From Tahibacter aquaticus (GTDB lineage: Bacteria; Pseudomonadota; Gammaproteobacteria; Xanthomonadales; Rhodanobacteraceae), in the NCBI RefSeq assembly GCF_004363655.1, contig NZ_SNZH01000011.1, positions 1-64,000 on the forward strand: 64,000 nucleotides of DNA, written 5' to 3'. The position numbers and the translations under genes were made by a program. Shown here piece after piece: positions 48,569-56,815 of this stretch. How positions within the stretch are numbered: the first letter of the stretch is position 1; every line of letters begins with the position of its first letter. The notes beneath the pieces were generated by a model, which saw only the letters and a list, made by a program, of their open reading frames with translations, searched no databases and was not told where the DNA came from.

Positions 48569-48968
48569 GAGCACGCAATCTGGCAGCTTCGGCTCCGTCG
48601 TGCGGCGCCAAAGCAGGCAATCGGGGGAATGAAACAGCCCGCCGGAAAATCGGCGGGCAATGCGCCGTATCATCGCATGCGGCAAATCGCGGCTGTAGAG
48701 CGGCGTACGGAACGGCTTCAGCAGACGCCAAGCGTGCTGCCGCCTTGTCTCCCTCAAGCTGCCTCAGTCCGGCAGCTCGCGATCCAGCGGCCGCCGCACA
48801 GGTGGCGGAACCTGGCACCGGCTTGCGCCGAATTCCCGGTAGTTGGCTCGGCCCCGGGTCAGGCTCAGGTCGCCGTTCGGGCCGAACAGCGCCCATGGCA
48901 AGCCTATGGCGCAGCAGATGGACGACCAGCTTGTCGACTGGTACGTCCGCGAAATCCGGCGCAGCCGA
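48569..48968. other. Gene-free stretch with one hairpin
   Basis: No supportable gene lies between soxR and dusA (both minus). A minus frame ending at the TGA at 48764-48766 is open across about 190 bases and gives fairly protein-like sequence, but has no start codon. The only clear structure is the hairpin at 48637-48658. Confidence 0.4.
48637..48658 (-). terminator. Candidate terminator between soxR and dusA
   Basis: GCCCGCCG (48637-48644) pairs with CGGCGGGC (48651-48658). On the minus strand it is followed by TGTTTCATT, so it could end soxR transcripts about 310 bases after the soxR stop. Confidence 0.5.
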
Positions 48969-49403
48969 TCAATCGGCCAGCAAACGCCGCGGCCCGGCTC
49001 CGCCTTGACCCAATCGATCGGCCGGATTGCTCAACCGGCAACGCTGCAGCGACAGGCAGCCGCAGCCTATGCAGCCGCTCAACTCGTCGCGCAGGCGCGT
49101 GAGTTCGCCGATGCGTGCATCGAGTTCATCGCGCCAGACGGCGGAAAGACGCAGCCAGTCTGCCCGTGTCGGTGTGCGCGCCGCAGGCAGGCGGGCCAGT
49201 GCCTGGCCTATCGCCTCCAGCGAAATGCCGACCCGCTGCGCCACCCGGATCACCGCAATGCGCCGCAGCACATCGCGTGCATAGCGCCGCTGGTTGCCGG
49301 CGCTGCGGCGGCTGTGGATCAGCCCCTTGCTTTCGTAGAAATGCAGCGCGGATACCGCCACGCCGCTGCGCGCCGCCACTTCGCCGACACTGAGTTCGCC
49401 CAT
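48969..49403 (-). CDS. soxR: Redox-sensitive transcriptional activator SoxR
   Basis: A 144-residue MerR-family regulator: helix-turn-helix at the N-terminus ([20 protein letters not shown]), YESKGLI, dimer helix, and the [2Fe-2S] cluster motif [12 protein letters not shown] with Cys at 111, 114, 116 and 122, followed by the typical R-L-S-N-P tail. It senses redox-cycling compounds and superoxide through cluster oxidation. The ATG at 49403 was chosen because it gives the usual SoxR N-terminus; the SoxR box begins 9 bases upstream, so SoxR probably represses or tunes its own transcription while activating the divergent MFS gene. Confidence 0.95.
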   Translation of the reverse strand: MGELSVGEVAARSGVAVSALHFYESKGLIHSRRSAGNQRRYARDVLRRIAVIRVAQRVGISLEAIGQALARLPAARTPTRADWLRLSAVWRDELDARIGELTRLRDELSGCIGCGCLSLQRCRLSNPADRLGQGGAGPRRLLAD

Positions 49404-49408
49404 GTCGC

Positions 49409-49439
49409 TTGACCTCAAGTTCACTTGAGATTCTATGCT
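49409..49439 (+). promoter_or_regulatory. SoxR box with 19-bp-spaced promoter
   Basis: CCTCAAGTTCACTTGAGA at 49413-49430 is nearly identical to the SoxR operator (CCTCAAGTTAACTTGAGG). It sits between a -35 TTGACC (49409-49414) and a -10 TATGCT (49434-49439) separated by 19 bases, the overlong spacer on which MerR-type activators act. It faces the MFS gene starting 150 bases downstream. Confidence 0.92.
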
Positions 49440-49590
49440 CGGCGCCTCCTGTCTGGAGGTCAAGCATGGGCATCGCGGCAAGCAGCGAAGGATCGCGTGT
49501 GGAACTTCAAACAAAAGTAATCCTTGGATATTTATCCAGCCGCGGAGAAACCCTTCCCCAAGGCAGCGATCTGCCCGCAGGAATCCGCGC

Positions 49591-51009
49591 ATGAATACGC
49601 CGCAGCCGCCGCGCCTGCTCGGCGCCGGCTATCGCGCAGTCACTCTGGGCATCGTCACCCTGGTGTCGCTGATCGCCTTCGAGTCGCTGGCCATCGCGAC
49701 CGTGATGCCGTCCGTCGCCCTGGCGCTGGACGGCATGGCCTGGTACGCCCTCGCCTTCGGCGCCGCACTCGCCGCCAGCGTGATCGGCATGGTGGTCGCC
49801 GCCGGCTGGAACGACCGCCGCGGTCCACAGGCGCCGCTGTGGACCGGCGTCGCCTGCTTCGTCGCCGGACTGCTGATGGCCGGCCTGGCACCGGACATGC
49901 CACTGCTGCTCGCAGGCCGGCTGCTGCAGGGACTCGGCGACGGCCTGCTGTCGGTGTCGCTGTACGTGCTGATCGGGCGCATCTACCCGGTGCCGCTGCG
50001 GCCGCGCGTGTTCGCGGCCATCTCCGCGGCGTGGGTGCTGCCTTCGCTGATCGGCCCCAGCATCAGCGCCCTGATCCTGCACGGCCTGGGCTGGCGCTGG
50101 GTGTTTCTCGGCGTACCACTGCTGGCGGTGCCGGCCGCGCTGATGCTGCGTCCTGGCCTGCGTGCACTGCCGCCGCAGGCGCCGGATACGCAGCAGGGCG
50201 GCGGCGCACGCCGCATCGCCTGGGCGATCGGCGCTGCCGCCTGCGCCTGCCTGCTTGCACTGGCCGGCCGGCATCCGGCCGCAGCGGCGCCGCTGCTGAT
50301 CGTCGCCCTGGCCATCAGCCTCGCCCTGTGCGCGCGGCAGCTGCTGCCGGCAGGCACGCTCGCCGCGCAAGCAGGCATACCGGCCGTGATCGCCCTGCGC
50401 GGTCTCGCCGCAGCGTCGTTCTTCACCGCTGAAGTTTTCGTACCGCTGATGCTGGCCCGCGAGCGCGGCCTGGCGCCGCTCTGGGTGGGCGGCGTACTCA
50501 CCGCCGGCGCGCTGAGCTACTCGGCCGGTTCCTGGTGCCAGGGCAACATGGCCGGCCATGCAGACCACAGTCGCCGGCTGCGCAGCGGCCTCGTCCTGAT
50601 CGGTGTCGGCACCAGCATCGTTGCCTTGCTGCTGTGGCCGCGGGTCGCCCTGGTCGTTGGCATCGCTGGCTGGATCATCGCCGGTTTCGGCATGGGCATG
50701 GTCTATCCCATCCTGGCGACACGCCTGCTGCAACTCTCGCCGTCGCAGCAGCAAGGCAGCAACAGCGCAGCCCTGCAGCTGGCCAATGCGCTGTCGATTG
50801 CCGCCATGCTGGCGCTGAGCGGCAGTCTGTTCGCGCATCTGTTGCCGCAGTCCGGCGCGCTCGCCTTCCTCGCCACGTTTGTCGTCAGCGTGCTGCCGGC
50901 CTGGCTGGGGGCGACGCTCGCCGGCCGCTGTTTTGCGACACAGCCAGCGCGGCTCGCACTGCCGGCACCGCTGCAGCCACAAGCCATTTCTCGCCAAGCG
51001 CAGGGATGA
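49591..51009 (+). CDS. SoxR-regulated MFS drug efflux transporter
   Basis: A 472-residue inner-membrane protein of the major facilitator superfamily with twelve to fourteen spans: [20 protein letters not shown] at the first, the motif-A-like loop [13 protein letters not shown] between spans 2 and 3, [20 protein letters not shown], and a C-terminal bundle ([20 protein letters not shown]). It resembles DHA-type multidrug exporters. ATG 49591 has an AGGA site; the long in-frame upstream extension lies in the leader. The SoxR box upstream implies induction by redox-active compounds (phenazine-like toxins), which this pump may export. The substrate itself is inference. Confidence 0.88.
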   Translation: MNTPQPPRLLGAGYRAVTLGIVTLVSLIAFESLAIATVMPSVALALDGMAWYALAFGAALAASVIGMVVAAGWNDRRGPQAPLWTGVACFVAGLLMAGLAPDMPLLLAGRLLQGLGDGLLSVSLYVLIGRIYPVPLRPRVFAAISAAWVLPSLIGPSISALILHGLGWRWVFLGVPLLAVPAALMLRPGLRALPPQAPDTQQGGGARRIAWAIGAAACACLLALAGRHPAAAAPLLIVALAISLALCARQLLPAGTLAAQAGIPAVIALRGLAAASFFTAEVFVPLMLARERGLAPLWVGGVLTAGALSYSAGSWCQGNMAGHADHSRRLRSGLVLIGVGTSIVALLLWPRVALVVGIAGWIIAGFGMGMVYPILATRLLQLSPSQQQGSNSAALQLANALSIAAMLALSGSLFAHLLPQSGALAFLATFVVSVLPAWLGATLAGRCFATQPARLALPAPLQPQAISRQAQG

Positions 51010-51024
51010 TCATTGTGGACAACG

Positions 51025-51609
51025 CTATTCCTTGATGCGCGTATCCGTCGCTACCCAGTTCAGCTCCCAGCTTTTGCCGCCGTCGGCAGAAAACGCCTGC
51101 TCGAAGCGGCATTCGTCCGCCGTGGCGCAGGCGATCACAAAACGCACGGCGACGGGTTTTCCGTCCAGCGTCTCGTTGCCGTAGAACTCGCCGCGTCCGT
51201 TGCTGAAATGACCGATGGTCGGCGGCGACAATGTTCCCGCGGCCAGGCTGGCGAAATTCAGGCTCCACTGGCGCGAGCCGGCCTCGTACAGGCGCAGCGA
51301 TACGCCCTGGATGCGGCCCGATGCACCGGCGATGTCCAGCTCGGCCACATTGGCGCGGCCATCCAGCAGCTTGCGCACGACGGTAGTGCCTTCCAGTTCG
51401 ACCCAGCTGGTCGAGCCGGTCAACGGACGCTGCAGACGCGACACCGTCGTCTTCCAGCGGCCGATCTCAAAATCGAAATCGTGCTGGCCGTCGCGTGCGG
51501 TATCTTTCGCCGCCGGCTTGCCGGGCACGGCATCGGCCATGGTGGGAAACGGCGCCAGCACGGCTGCAGCAACCACCAACGAAGCACTACGGATCTTCAG
51601 CACATTCAT
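51025..51609 (-). CDS. Secreted DUF1579-like protein
   Basis: A 194-residue protein with a signal peptide (SLVVAAAVLAPFPTMADAVP) and a lipocalin-like beta-barrel typical of DUF1579: HDFDFEIGRWKTTVSRLQRP, a long central pattern of alternating strands (GASGRIQGVSLRLYEAGSRQ, WSLNFAS) and FEQAFSADGGKSWELNWVAT at the end. Good GAGGAG site at ATG 51609. Convergent with the MFS gene (15-base gap) and divergent from the serine hydrolase. Role unknown; this family often follows stress or solvent-related genes. Confidence 0.75.
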   Translation of the reverse strand: MNVLKIRSASLVVAAAVLAPFPTMADAVPGKPAAKDTARDGQHDFDFEIGRWKTTVSRLQRPLTGSTSWVELEGTTVVRKLLDGRANVAELDIAGASGRIQGVSLRLYEAGSRQWSLNFASLAAGTLSPPTIGHFSNGRGEFYGNETLDGKPVAVRFVIACATADECRFEQAFSADGGKSWELNWVATDTRIKE

Positions 51610-51883
51610 GCTCTGCTCCTCACTGATGTTTGCGGTTCTGGCGAAAAACGCGGTGACCGACGGCGCAGCGTGTCGACGACTATCCGGCGCATCCGGCGCG
51701 TTGGTAAGAACCACTTTGCACCCGCCGCGCAGCGCCACCGCAGCGCGGCGGCGCCGTGCTGCCGCGCCCTGTACCCGCTGCGCCAGGCAGGCTCGCAGGC
51801 AGCAATAGCCTCGCCACTGTCTCAACCAATTCCTGCAGTCATGCATCCGAACCGAACCCGCTTGCCACAAGGACCGACCATTC

Positions 51884-53377
51884 ATGAAAAAACCCGCGCT
51901 GCTGCCTTTCGCGACGCTATTGCTGTGCAGCCTGGCTGCCCAGGCTGAATCGGCATCGACACCGGCTTCGGTCGAACACACGCCGCCGGCGCTGCAGGCG
52001 CGCATCGCACGGGTCGAGCAAGGTCTTTCCACCCGCGTCGTGGTCAAGGGCTCGGCGCAACGCAAGATGGCATTGACCCAACGCATGGCTTTCCACCAGG
52101 TGCCCGCCGTCAGCATTGCCCTGATCAACGACGGCCGCGTCGAATGGGCGCGCGCCTATGGCATGGCCGACAGTGCCAGCCAGCGGCCGGCAACGGCGTC
52201 AACGCTGTTCCAGGCCGCATCGGTCAGCAAGCCGGTCAGCGCCCTGGGCGCCTTGCGCCTGGTCGAGCAGGGCAAGCTCGCGTTGGACGGAGACGCGAAT
52301 CGCCAGCTCGACGCCTGGAAAATTCCACAAAACGAATTTACCCGGCAGACACCGGTCAGTCTGCGCATGCTGCTCAACCACAGCGCCGGCACCACGGTAC
52401 ATGGCTATATGGGCTATGCACAGGGGCAGAAACTGCCGACGCTGCTGCAGATACTCGACGGCGTCGCACCGGCGAATTCCGCGCCAGTCCGCGTCGACAT
52501 CGCGCCGCACAGTGCGTGGCGTTACTCCGGCGGCGGCTACAGCATCGTCCAGCTGATGATGAGCGAGGCCAGTGCGCAGCCATTTGATGTTTACATGAAG
52601 TCCGCGGTGCTGGACCCGCTGGGCATGGTCCACAGCACCTTCGCCGTACCCCTGCCGCAGAACTTGCGCAAACAAGCGGCCACGGCTTACGACGGCAGCG
52701 GCAGAGCCATCGCCGGGCAATGGCACGACTATCCGGAATCCGCCGCGGCCGGCCTGTGGACTACGCCCGGCGACCTCGCAAACGTCGTGCTCGATGTTCA
52801 GCGCAGCGAAGCAGGCAAGCCGTCCGGAATCCTCTCGCGCAATATGACCACGGCCATGCTCACGCGTGGCCTGGGCGAGTACGGCCTGGGCTTCTTCGTC
52901 GAAAGACTCGGCGACCGCACCAGCTTCGGCCACAGCGGTGGTACCGCAGGATTCCGCGCCCAGCTCTATGGCTATACGCGCACCGGCCAGGGCGTGGTGG
53001 TGATGACCAACAGCGACAACGGCACTGCGCTGATCGACGAGATCCTCTGCAGCATTGCCGCCGAATACGGCTGGCCCGAGTTCGGCGTGGTGGAGAAAGC
53101 CGCCATTGCCGGCGATGCCGCCGTCAATCAACAGCTCGCCGGCGACTACCAGCTGGCCAACCAGCCCGCCCATATCGTCGCTGACGGCGAACGCCTGTAC
53201 TTCCAGGGCGACATGTTCGGCGCCCAGCGCATGGAACTGTTCGCCGAGTCGAAGAACGCGTTCTTCATGACGGCGCAGGATATGGCGATCCGCTTCGAAC
53301 GCGACGGCGACGGCGCTGTCGTCGGATTCGCCCTGACGCGCGGGGCCAACACCTATCCGGCCGCGAAGACCCGCTAG
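51884..53377 (+). CDS. Exported class-C-beta-lactamase-like serine hydrolase (S12)
   Basis: A 497-residue protein with a signal peptide (LLPFATLLLCSLAAQAESA). The penicillin-binding/beta-lactamase fold has the nucleophile motif S113-V-S-K116 (FQAASVSKPVSALGALRL), the Tyr motif YSGGGYSIVQ, and HSGGTAGF as the third motif in place of KTG. The C-terminal 100 residues are a separate beta-barrel-like domain (LAGDYQLANQPAHIVADGER). Such proteins are usually esterases or D-peptidases rather than true beta-lactamases. Divergent from the DUF1579 gene, so the 274-base gap between them carries both promoters. Substrate unknown. Confidence 0.88.
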   Translation: MKKPALLPFATLLLCSLAAQAESASTPASVEHTPPALQARIARVEQGLSTRVVVKGSAQRKMALTQRMAFHQVPAVSIALINDGRVEWARAYGMADSASQRPATASTLFQAASVSKPVSALGALRLVEQGKLALDGDANRQLDAWKIPQNEFTRQTPVSLRMLLNHSAGTTVHGYMGYAQGQKLPTLLQILDGVAPANSAPVRVDIAPHSAWRYSGGGYSIVQLMMSEASAQPFDVYMKSAVLDPLGMVHSTFAVPLPQNLRKQAATAYDGSGRAIAGQWHDYPESAAAGLWTTPGDLANVVLDVQRSEAGKPSGILSRNMTTAMLTRGLGEYGLGFFVERLGDRTSFGHSGGTAGFRAQLYGYTRTGQGVVVMTNSDNGTALIDEILCSIAAEYGWPEFGVVEKAAIAGDAAVNQQLAGDYQLANQPAHIVADGERLYFQGDMFGAQRMELFAESKNAFFMTAQDMAIRFERDGDGAVVGFALTRGANTYPAAKTR

Positions 53378-53499
53378 GCGAGCCGCCGCAGCACCAGCGC
53401 CAGGCAATCCGGCAACGGTGGTGCCAGCGCCACCGCGCGCCATGATCCCTGGCCACATCGCACTGCGTACGTGAGGACAATCCCCACGGAGTGCCTCCC

Positions 53500-54912
53500 A
53501 TGCGCCGCCTCATGCTTGCCGCCGTCCTGGCTTCTGCTGCCATCACCGGCACTACCCTGGCAGCCGATGGAGCACTGGACCCGATCTTCGGCACCGATGC
53601 CGAATTTCCCGGCTACGGCTTCTACGCCAACCCCAATGGCAGCACGACCAACTCGCTCGACTACGTAGGCGCGACCGTAAAAGCGCAAGACGGCAAGATC
53701 TGGGTCGTCGGCCGCATGAAGGCGCCCGGTGCGTATCGGCTGAGCCTGTATCGCGTCGGAGCCGACGGTTATCCCGATGTGGATTTTGGCGACCTGGGCC
53801 TGCGCACCGTGGTAGCGCCCTGCGCAGATTTCAGCGTCGCCGATGCCACGCTCGACGCCCAGGGCCGGCTGGTTGTCGCGATCGACCGCTGCCCCGACTT
53901 CACCGTGTATCGCTTCCTGCCCAATGGTGACCTCGATGCCAGCCTGGCCGGCAGCGGCGTGCTCAGCGTGCCGTTCAACCAGGGCGGCGACAACGAAGAC
54001 TTCAGCCAGCGAGTGGTCACTACCGCGAACGGCGGCATCATCGTCGCCGGCACCGTCACCACCGCGACCACGAACAATCTCGGCATTGCCTGGTACACGG
54101 CTGCCGGACTGCCGCTGCCGGGCTTCGGCAACGCGGGCAAGGTGCAGGTGCCGTTCGAGTGGTCGGTGTCGGAGATTCCCGGCGTCAACGGCCTGCACCT
54201 GATGGCGGACGGCCGCATCGTCGTCGCGGGCCAGATTTCGCAGACCACCCAGGCGGTTTCGGATAAAAAGCAATTTGTGGTGCGCCTGCTCGGCAACGGC
54301 GGCATGGACCCGGCGTTCGGCAACGTCTCCGCCGGTCTGTCCAAGATCAACCTGAAATCGCCCCTGGGCGTGGCGGAATCGCCGCGCACCTACCGTTCGA
54401 TGATGGAATCGAACGGCGCCGTGATCCAGGTCGGCCACGTGCTGTCCAACCAGGTCAATTCCGACGGCGACATTTTCCTGCTGCGCTGGCGCCCGGACGG
54501 CCAGCTCGATACCAGCATCGGCCCGAGCGGCGTGCGCCAGTACGCGCTGGATTTCGCCGGCCCCAACCCGGCGCAACCCGGCGACAACTGGGAATCGGCC
54601 AACAGCATCGCGCGCCAGGCCAACGGCCAGTACCTCATCACCGCATCGAGCTACAGCGGCGAATTTCCGGCCACTGCAGTGCTGCGCCTGAACCGCAATT
54701 TCAGCCTCGACACCCGCTTCGGCACGGGCGGCAAAATCCAGCACGTGGTGCAGGTTTCCACCACCGGCGATCACGGCCAGATCGGCAGCACGCTGCTGCT
54801 GCAACCTGGCCGTATCGTGGTTGCCGGCTCGGTCTTCACCGGATTCAACGCCCGCACACAGATGATGTTCGGCATGCAGCACGACGAGGTGTTTGCCGAT
54901 ACCTTCGATTGA
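53500..54912 (+). CDS. Secreted delta-60-repeat propeller protein with FD-type C-terminus
   Basis: A 470-residue protein: signal peptide (MRRLMLAAVLASAAITGTTL, ending LAA), then repeats of the delta-60 type (GALDPIFGT, DGYPDVDFGDLGLRT, NGDLDASLAGSGVL, DGRIVVAGQISQTT, GQLDTSIGPSGV, RIVVAGSVF), each a strand pair around D-G-x-I-x-V-x-G. These form a beta-propeller. The chain ends HDEVFADTFD, close to the F-x-x-GFE motif of the 23479-24144 product. ATG 53500 has GGAG. Probably a surface or secreted binding protein; no catalytic residues are visible. Confidence 0.75.
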   Translation: MRRLMLAAVLASAAITGTTLAADGALDPIFGTDAEFPGYGFYANPNGSTTNSLDYVGATVKAQDGKIWVVGRMKAPGAYRLSLYRVGADGYPDVDFGDLGLRTVVAPCADFSVADATLDAQGRLVVAIDRCPDFTVYRFLPNGDLDASLAGSGVLSVPFNQGGDNEDFSQRVVTTANGGIIVAGTVTTATTNNLGIAWYTAAGLPLPGFGNAGKVQVPFEWSVSEIPGVNGLHLMADGRIVVAGQISQTTQAVSDKKQFVVRLLGNGGMDPAFGNVSAGLSKINLKSPLGVAESPRTYRSMMESNGAVIQVGHVLSNQVNSDGDIFLLRWRPDGQLDTSIGPSGVRQYALDFAGPNPAQPGDNWESANSIARQANGQYLITASSYSGEFPATAVLRLNRNFSLDTRFGTGGKIQHVVQVSTTGDHGQIGSTLLLQPGRIVVAGSVFTGFNARTQMMFGMQHDEVFADTFD

Positions 54913-54951
54913 ACGGCATGCCCGCACCGGGTGCACTGGCCAATGCTTCGC

Positions 54952-56043
54952 TCAATCCAGTTCGGCAATCCGCTGGCGCATCAGATCCTGCCGATGCGCA
55001 TCGGCCTCGGCGGCCAGCATTTCCCTGAGGATGGCGACCTGCGCCACGTCGAGGGCGCGTTTCGCTGATACGGCTAGCTGCGGTGTTACGCCGCTGCCTT
55101 CCCAGTCCGTATGCGTGACCGGACTGATGGGCAAACCCGACGGCACGAACAGCATGAAATGCGCGCTGAGCCGGCGCGGACTGCCGGCATGCGCGCCACC
55201 GCCGGTGTTTTCGCCGACCAGGGTCGCACGGCCGGCATTCTTCAACGCATAGGCGAAGTCCTCGCAGGCGGAGAACGTGTCGGCGCTGGTGAGCAGATAG
55301 ACGCGGCGGGTCTCGCCGAATTTCGGACCGCTCACGCCTTGAGTGGTCCAGCGCACTTCGGTGTGGTTCTCGTCGCGGAAATAGATGTCGTTGAGATGCG
55401 TGGGCTGGTCGAACAGGTAGCTCGCCAGCAGCATGACGGTTTCCGGATCGCCGCCACCGCAGCGGCGCAGATCGATCACGAGGGCATCGGTATCGCGCAG
55501 CAGGGTCATTGCCGCGGCGATGCGCGGCGCCGCGGGCTCGGGCCGGCCGAAGGCGTGCAGGTCGATATAGCCGATATTGAACTGCAGGCGGTCGACATTG
55601 TGGAAACCGTGGTTCAGGCGCCGCGCGTTCTGCTGCTCGGCGGCTTCCTGCTCCGGCGAACGGCCGGAGGCGTCTTCGCTCAGCACCTGGGCGAAATAGC
55701 GCAGGTCGAGATGACGGTCGCCGGTCTGCGCCTGCAGCCATTCGCTCAATCTGTCGGCGAAGGCTTGCGCGCTGGAGAGCTGGTCGAACTCGCCACGCAG
55801 CAGGGCAGCGCGCAGCTGCGTGCCCAGCGCGGCGGCTTTTTCCGGGAACACGTACGCGTGCTCCAGCTGCGCAATCGCATTGCCGATCACTTCCTGGCGC
55901 ACGGTCGCATCGATCGTCATGTCCGCCTGCGGCGGCGCCGATGCGCCATTGCCAGGCACACCAAACACCTTCAGCGCCATCGCGCCCGTCACTGCACAGA
56001 GCAGAACTGCGGCCGCACCAAACACCCATTTCTTTCGCTGCAT
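54952..56043 (-). CDS. Exported S41 family peptidase
   Basis: A 363-residue protein with a signal peptide (VFGAAAVLLCAVTGAMALKV) and a tail-specific-protease-like domain: FNIGYIDLHAFGRPEP, TDALVIDLRRCGGGDPETVM, then the nucleophile S258 in SADTFSACEDFAYALKNAGR and a Lys/Gly region (VGENTGGGAHAGSPRRL). The substrate-binding PDZ domain of CtpA-type enzymes is absent, so it resembles the IRBP-type S41 group. GAGGAA lies before ATG 56043. It may process peptides or hydrophobic ligands in the periplasm. Convergent with the delta-60 gene. Confidence 0.82.
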   Translation of the reverse strand: MQRKKWVFGAAAVLLCAVTGAMALKVFGVPGNGASAPPQADMTIDATVRQEVIGNAIAQLEHAYVFPEKAAALGTQLRAALLRGEFDQLSSAQAFADRLSEWLQAQTGDRHLDLRYFAQVLSEDASGRSPEQEAAEQQNARRLNHGFHNVDRLQFNIGYIDLHAFGRPEPAAPRIAAAMTLLRDTDALVIDLRRCGGGDPETVMLLASYLFDQPTHLNDIYFRDENHTEVRWTTQGVSGPKFGETRRVYLLTSADTFSACEDFAYALKNAGRATLVGENTGGGAHAGSPRRLSAHFMLFVPSGLPISPVTHTDWEGSGVTPQLAVSAKRALDVAQVAILREMLAAEADAHRQDLMRQRIAELD

Positions 56044-56149
56044 CGCACATTCCTCGCCAGTTCGCAGGGCTGAAACCAAACCGGCCACAGCTTTGCGCGG
56101 GAATGTGAGGACATTGTGGGCAAGCCGCCGCGCCGCCGAACGCGACGCA

Positions 56150-56815
56150 CTACAGTTCGACGCGATAGCCCAGGCCGTAGACCGATTCGATGACATCGAC
56201 ACCGGGCAGCACCGCAGCGAACTTGCGCCGCAGGTTCTTGATATGCGTGTCGATGGCACGGTCGGTGACATCGAGGCTGTCGCTGCTCGCTATATCGAGC
56301 AGCTGCGCACGCGAGTAGATCGTGCCCGGCCGCTGCGCCATCGCGGCGAACAGCTTGTACTCGCTCGCCGTCAGGCGCAGCACCTGCGCGCCGACGCACA
56401 CCTGCCGTGCCGCCGCGTCCACCTGGATGCGCGCCGGTGCGCTTGCCACCTGCCGCTGCCGGCGCAGGATCGCCTTGACGCGCGCCATCAGCTCGCGCGG
56501 ACTGAACGGCTTGCACACATAGTCGTCGGCGCCGGATTCCAGGCCGAGCAGGCGATCGATTTCCTCGACCTTCGCCGTCAGCATGACGATCGGCACGTCG
56601 GAAAAAACGCGCACCGCCCTGCAAAGCGCCAGCCCGTCGAGACCCGGCAGCATCAGGTCGAGCACGATCAGATCGGGCATCGCCTGCCGGATGCGAGCCA
56701 GCGCCGTGGCACCGTCGGCGATCACCTGCGTGGCGTAGCCCTCGGCGATGGCGTAGTCGGCCACGATGGCCGCGAGGTCGCTTTCGTCTTCGACGATCAG
56801 GATCGACGCACTCAT
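56150..56815 (-). CDS. OmpR-family response regulator
   Basis: A 221-residue regulator: receiver with acidic pocket ED at 9-10, phosphoacceptor D53 (PDLIVLDLMLPGLDGLALCR), MLTAKVEEIDRLLGLESGAD and the switch Lys in DYVCKPFSPRELM; winged helix at about 130-220 (LTASEYKLFAAMAQRPGTIY, VYGLGYRVEL). The closest relatives by layout are BaeR-type regulators. Its start overlaps the kinase stop (ATGA), with the kinase gene first, the reverse of the phoP-phoQ order nearby. Target unknown; the S41 peptidase gene downstream is a possible one. Confidence 0.88.
   Translation of the reverse strand: MSASILIVEDESDLAAIVADYAIAEGYATQVIADGATALARIRQAMPDLIVLDLMLPGLDGLALCRAVRVFSDVPIVMLTAKVEEIDRLLGLESGADDYVCKPFSPRELMARVKAILRRQRQVASAPARIQVDAAARQVCVGAQVLRLTASEYKLFAAMAQRPGTIYSRAQLLDIASSDSLDVTDRAIDTHIKNLRRKFAAVLPGVDVIESVYGLGYRVEL

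Noticed and set aside
48764-48960. Open minus-strand frame downstream of soxR
   Set aside because: Fairly natural composition, but it has no ATG/GTG start or ribosome site, so it is not listed as a gene.
51884-53377. Genuine class C beta-lactamase
   Set aside because: The third motif is HSG rather than KTG, the tyrosine motif is not Y-x-N, and there is a C-terminal extra domain, so antibiotic resistance should not be inferred.
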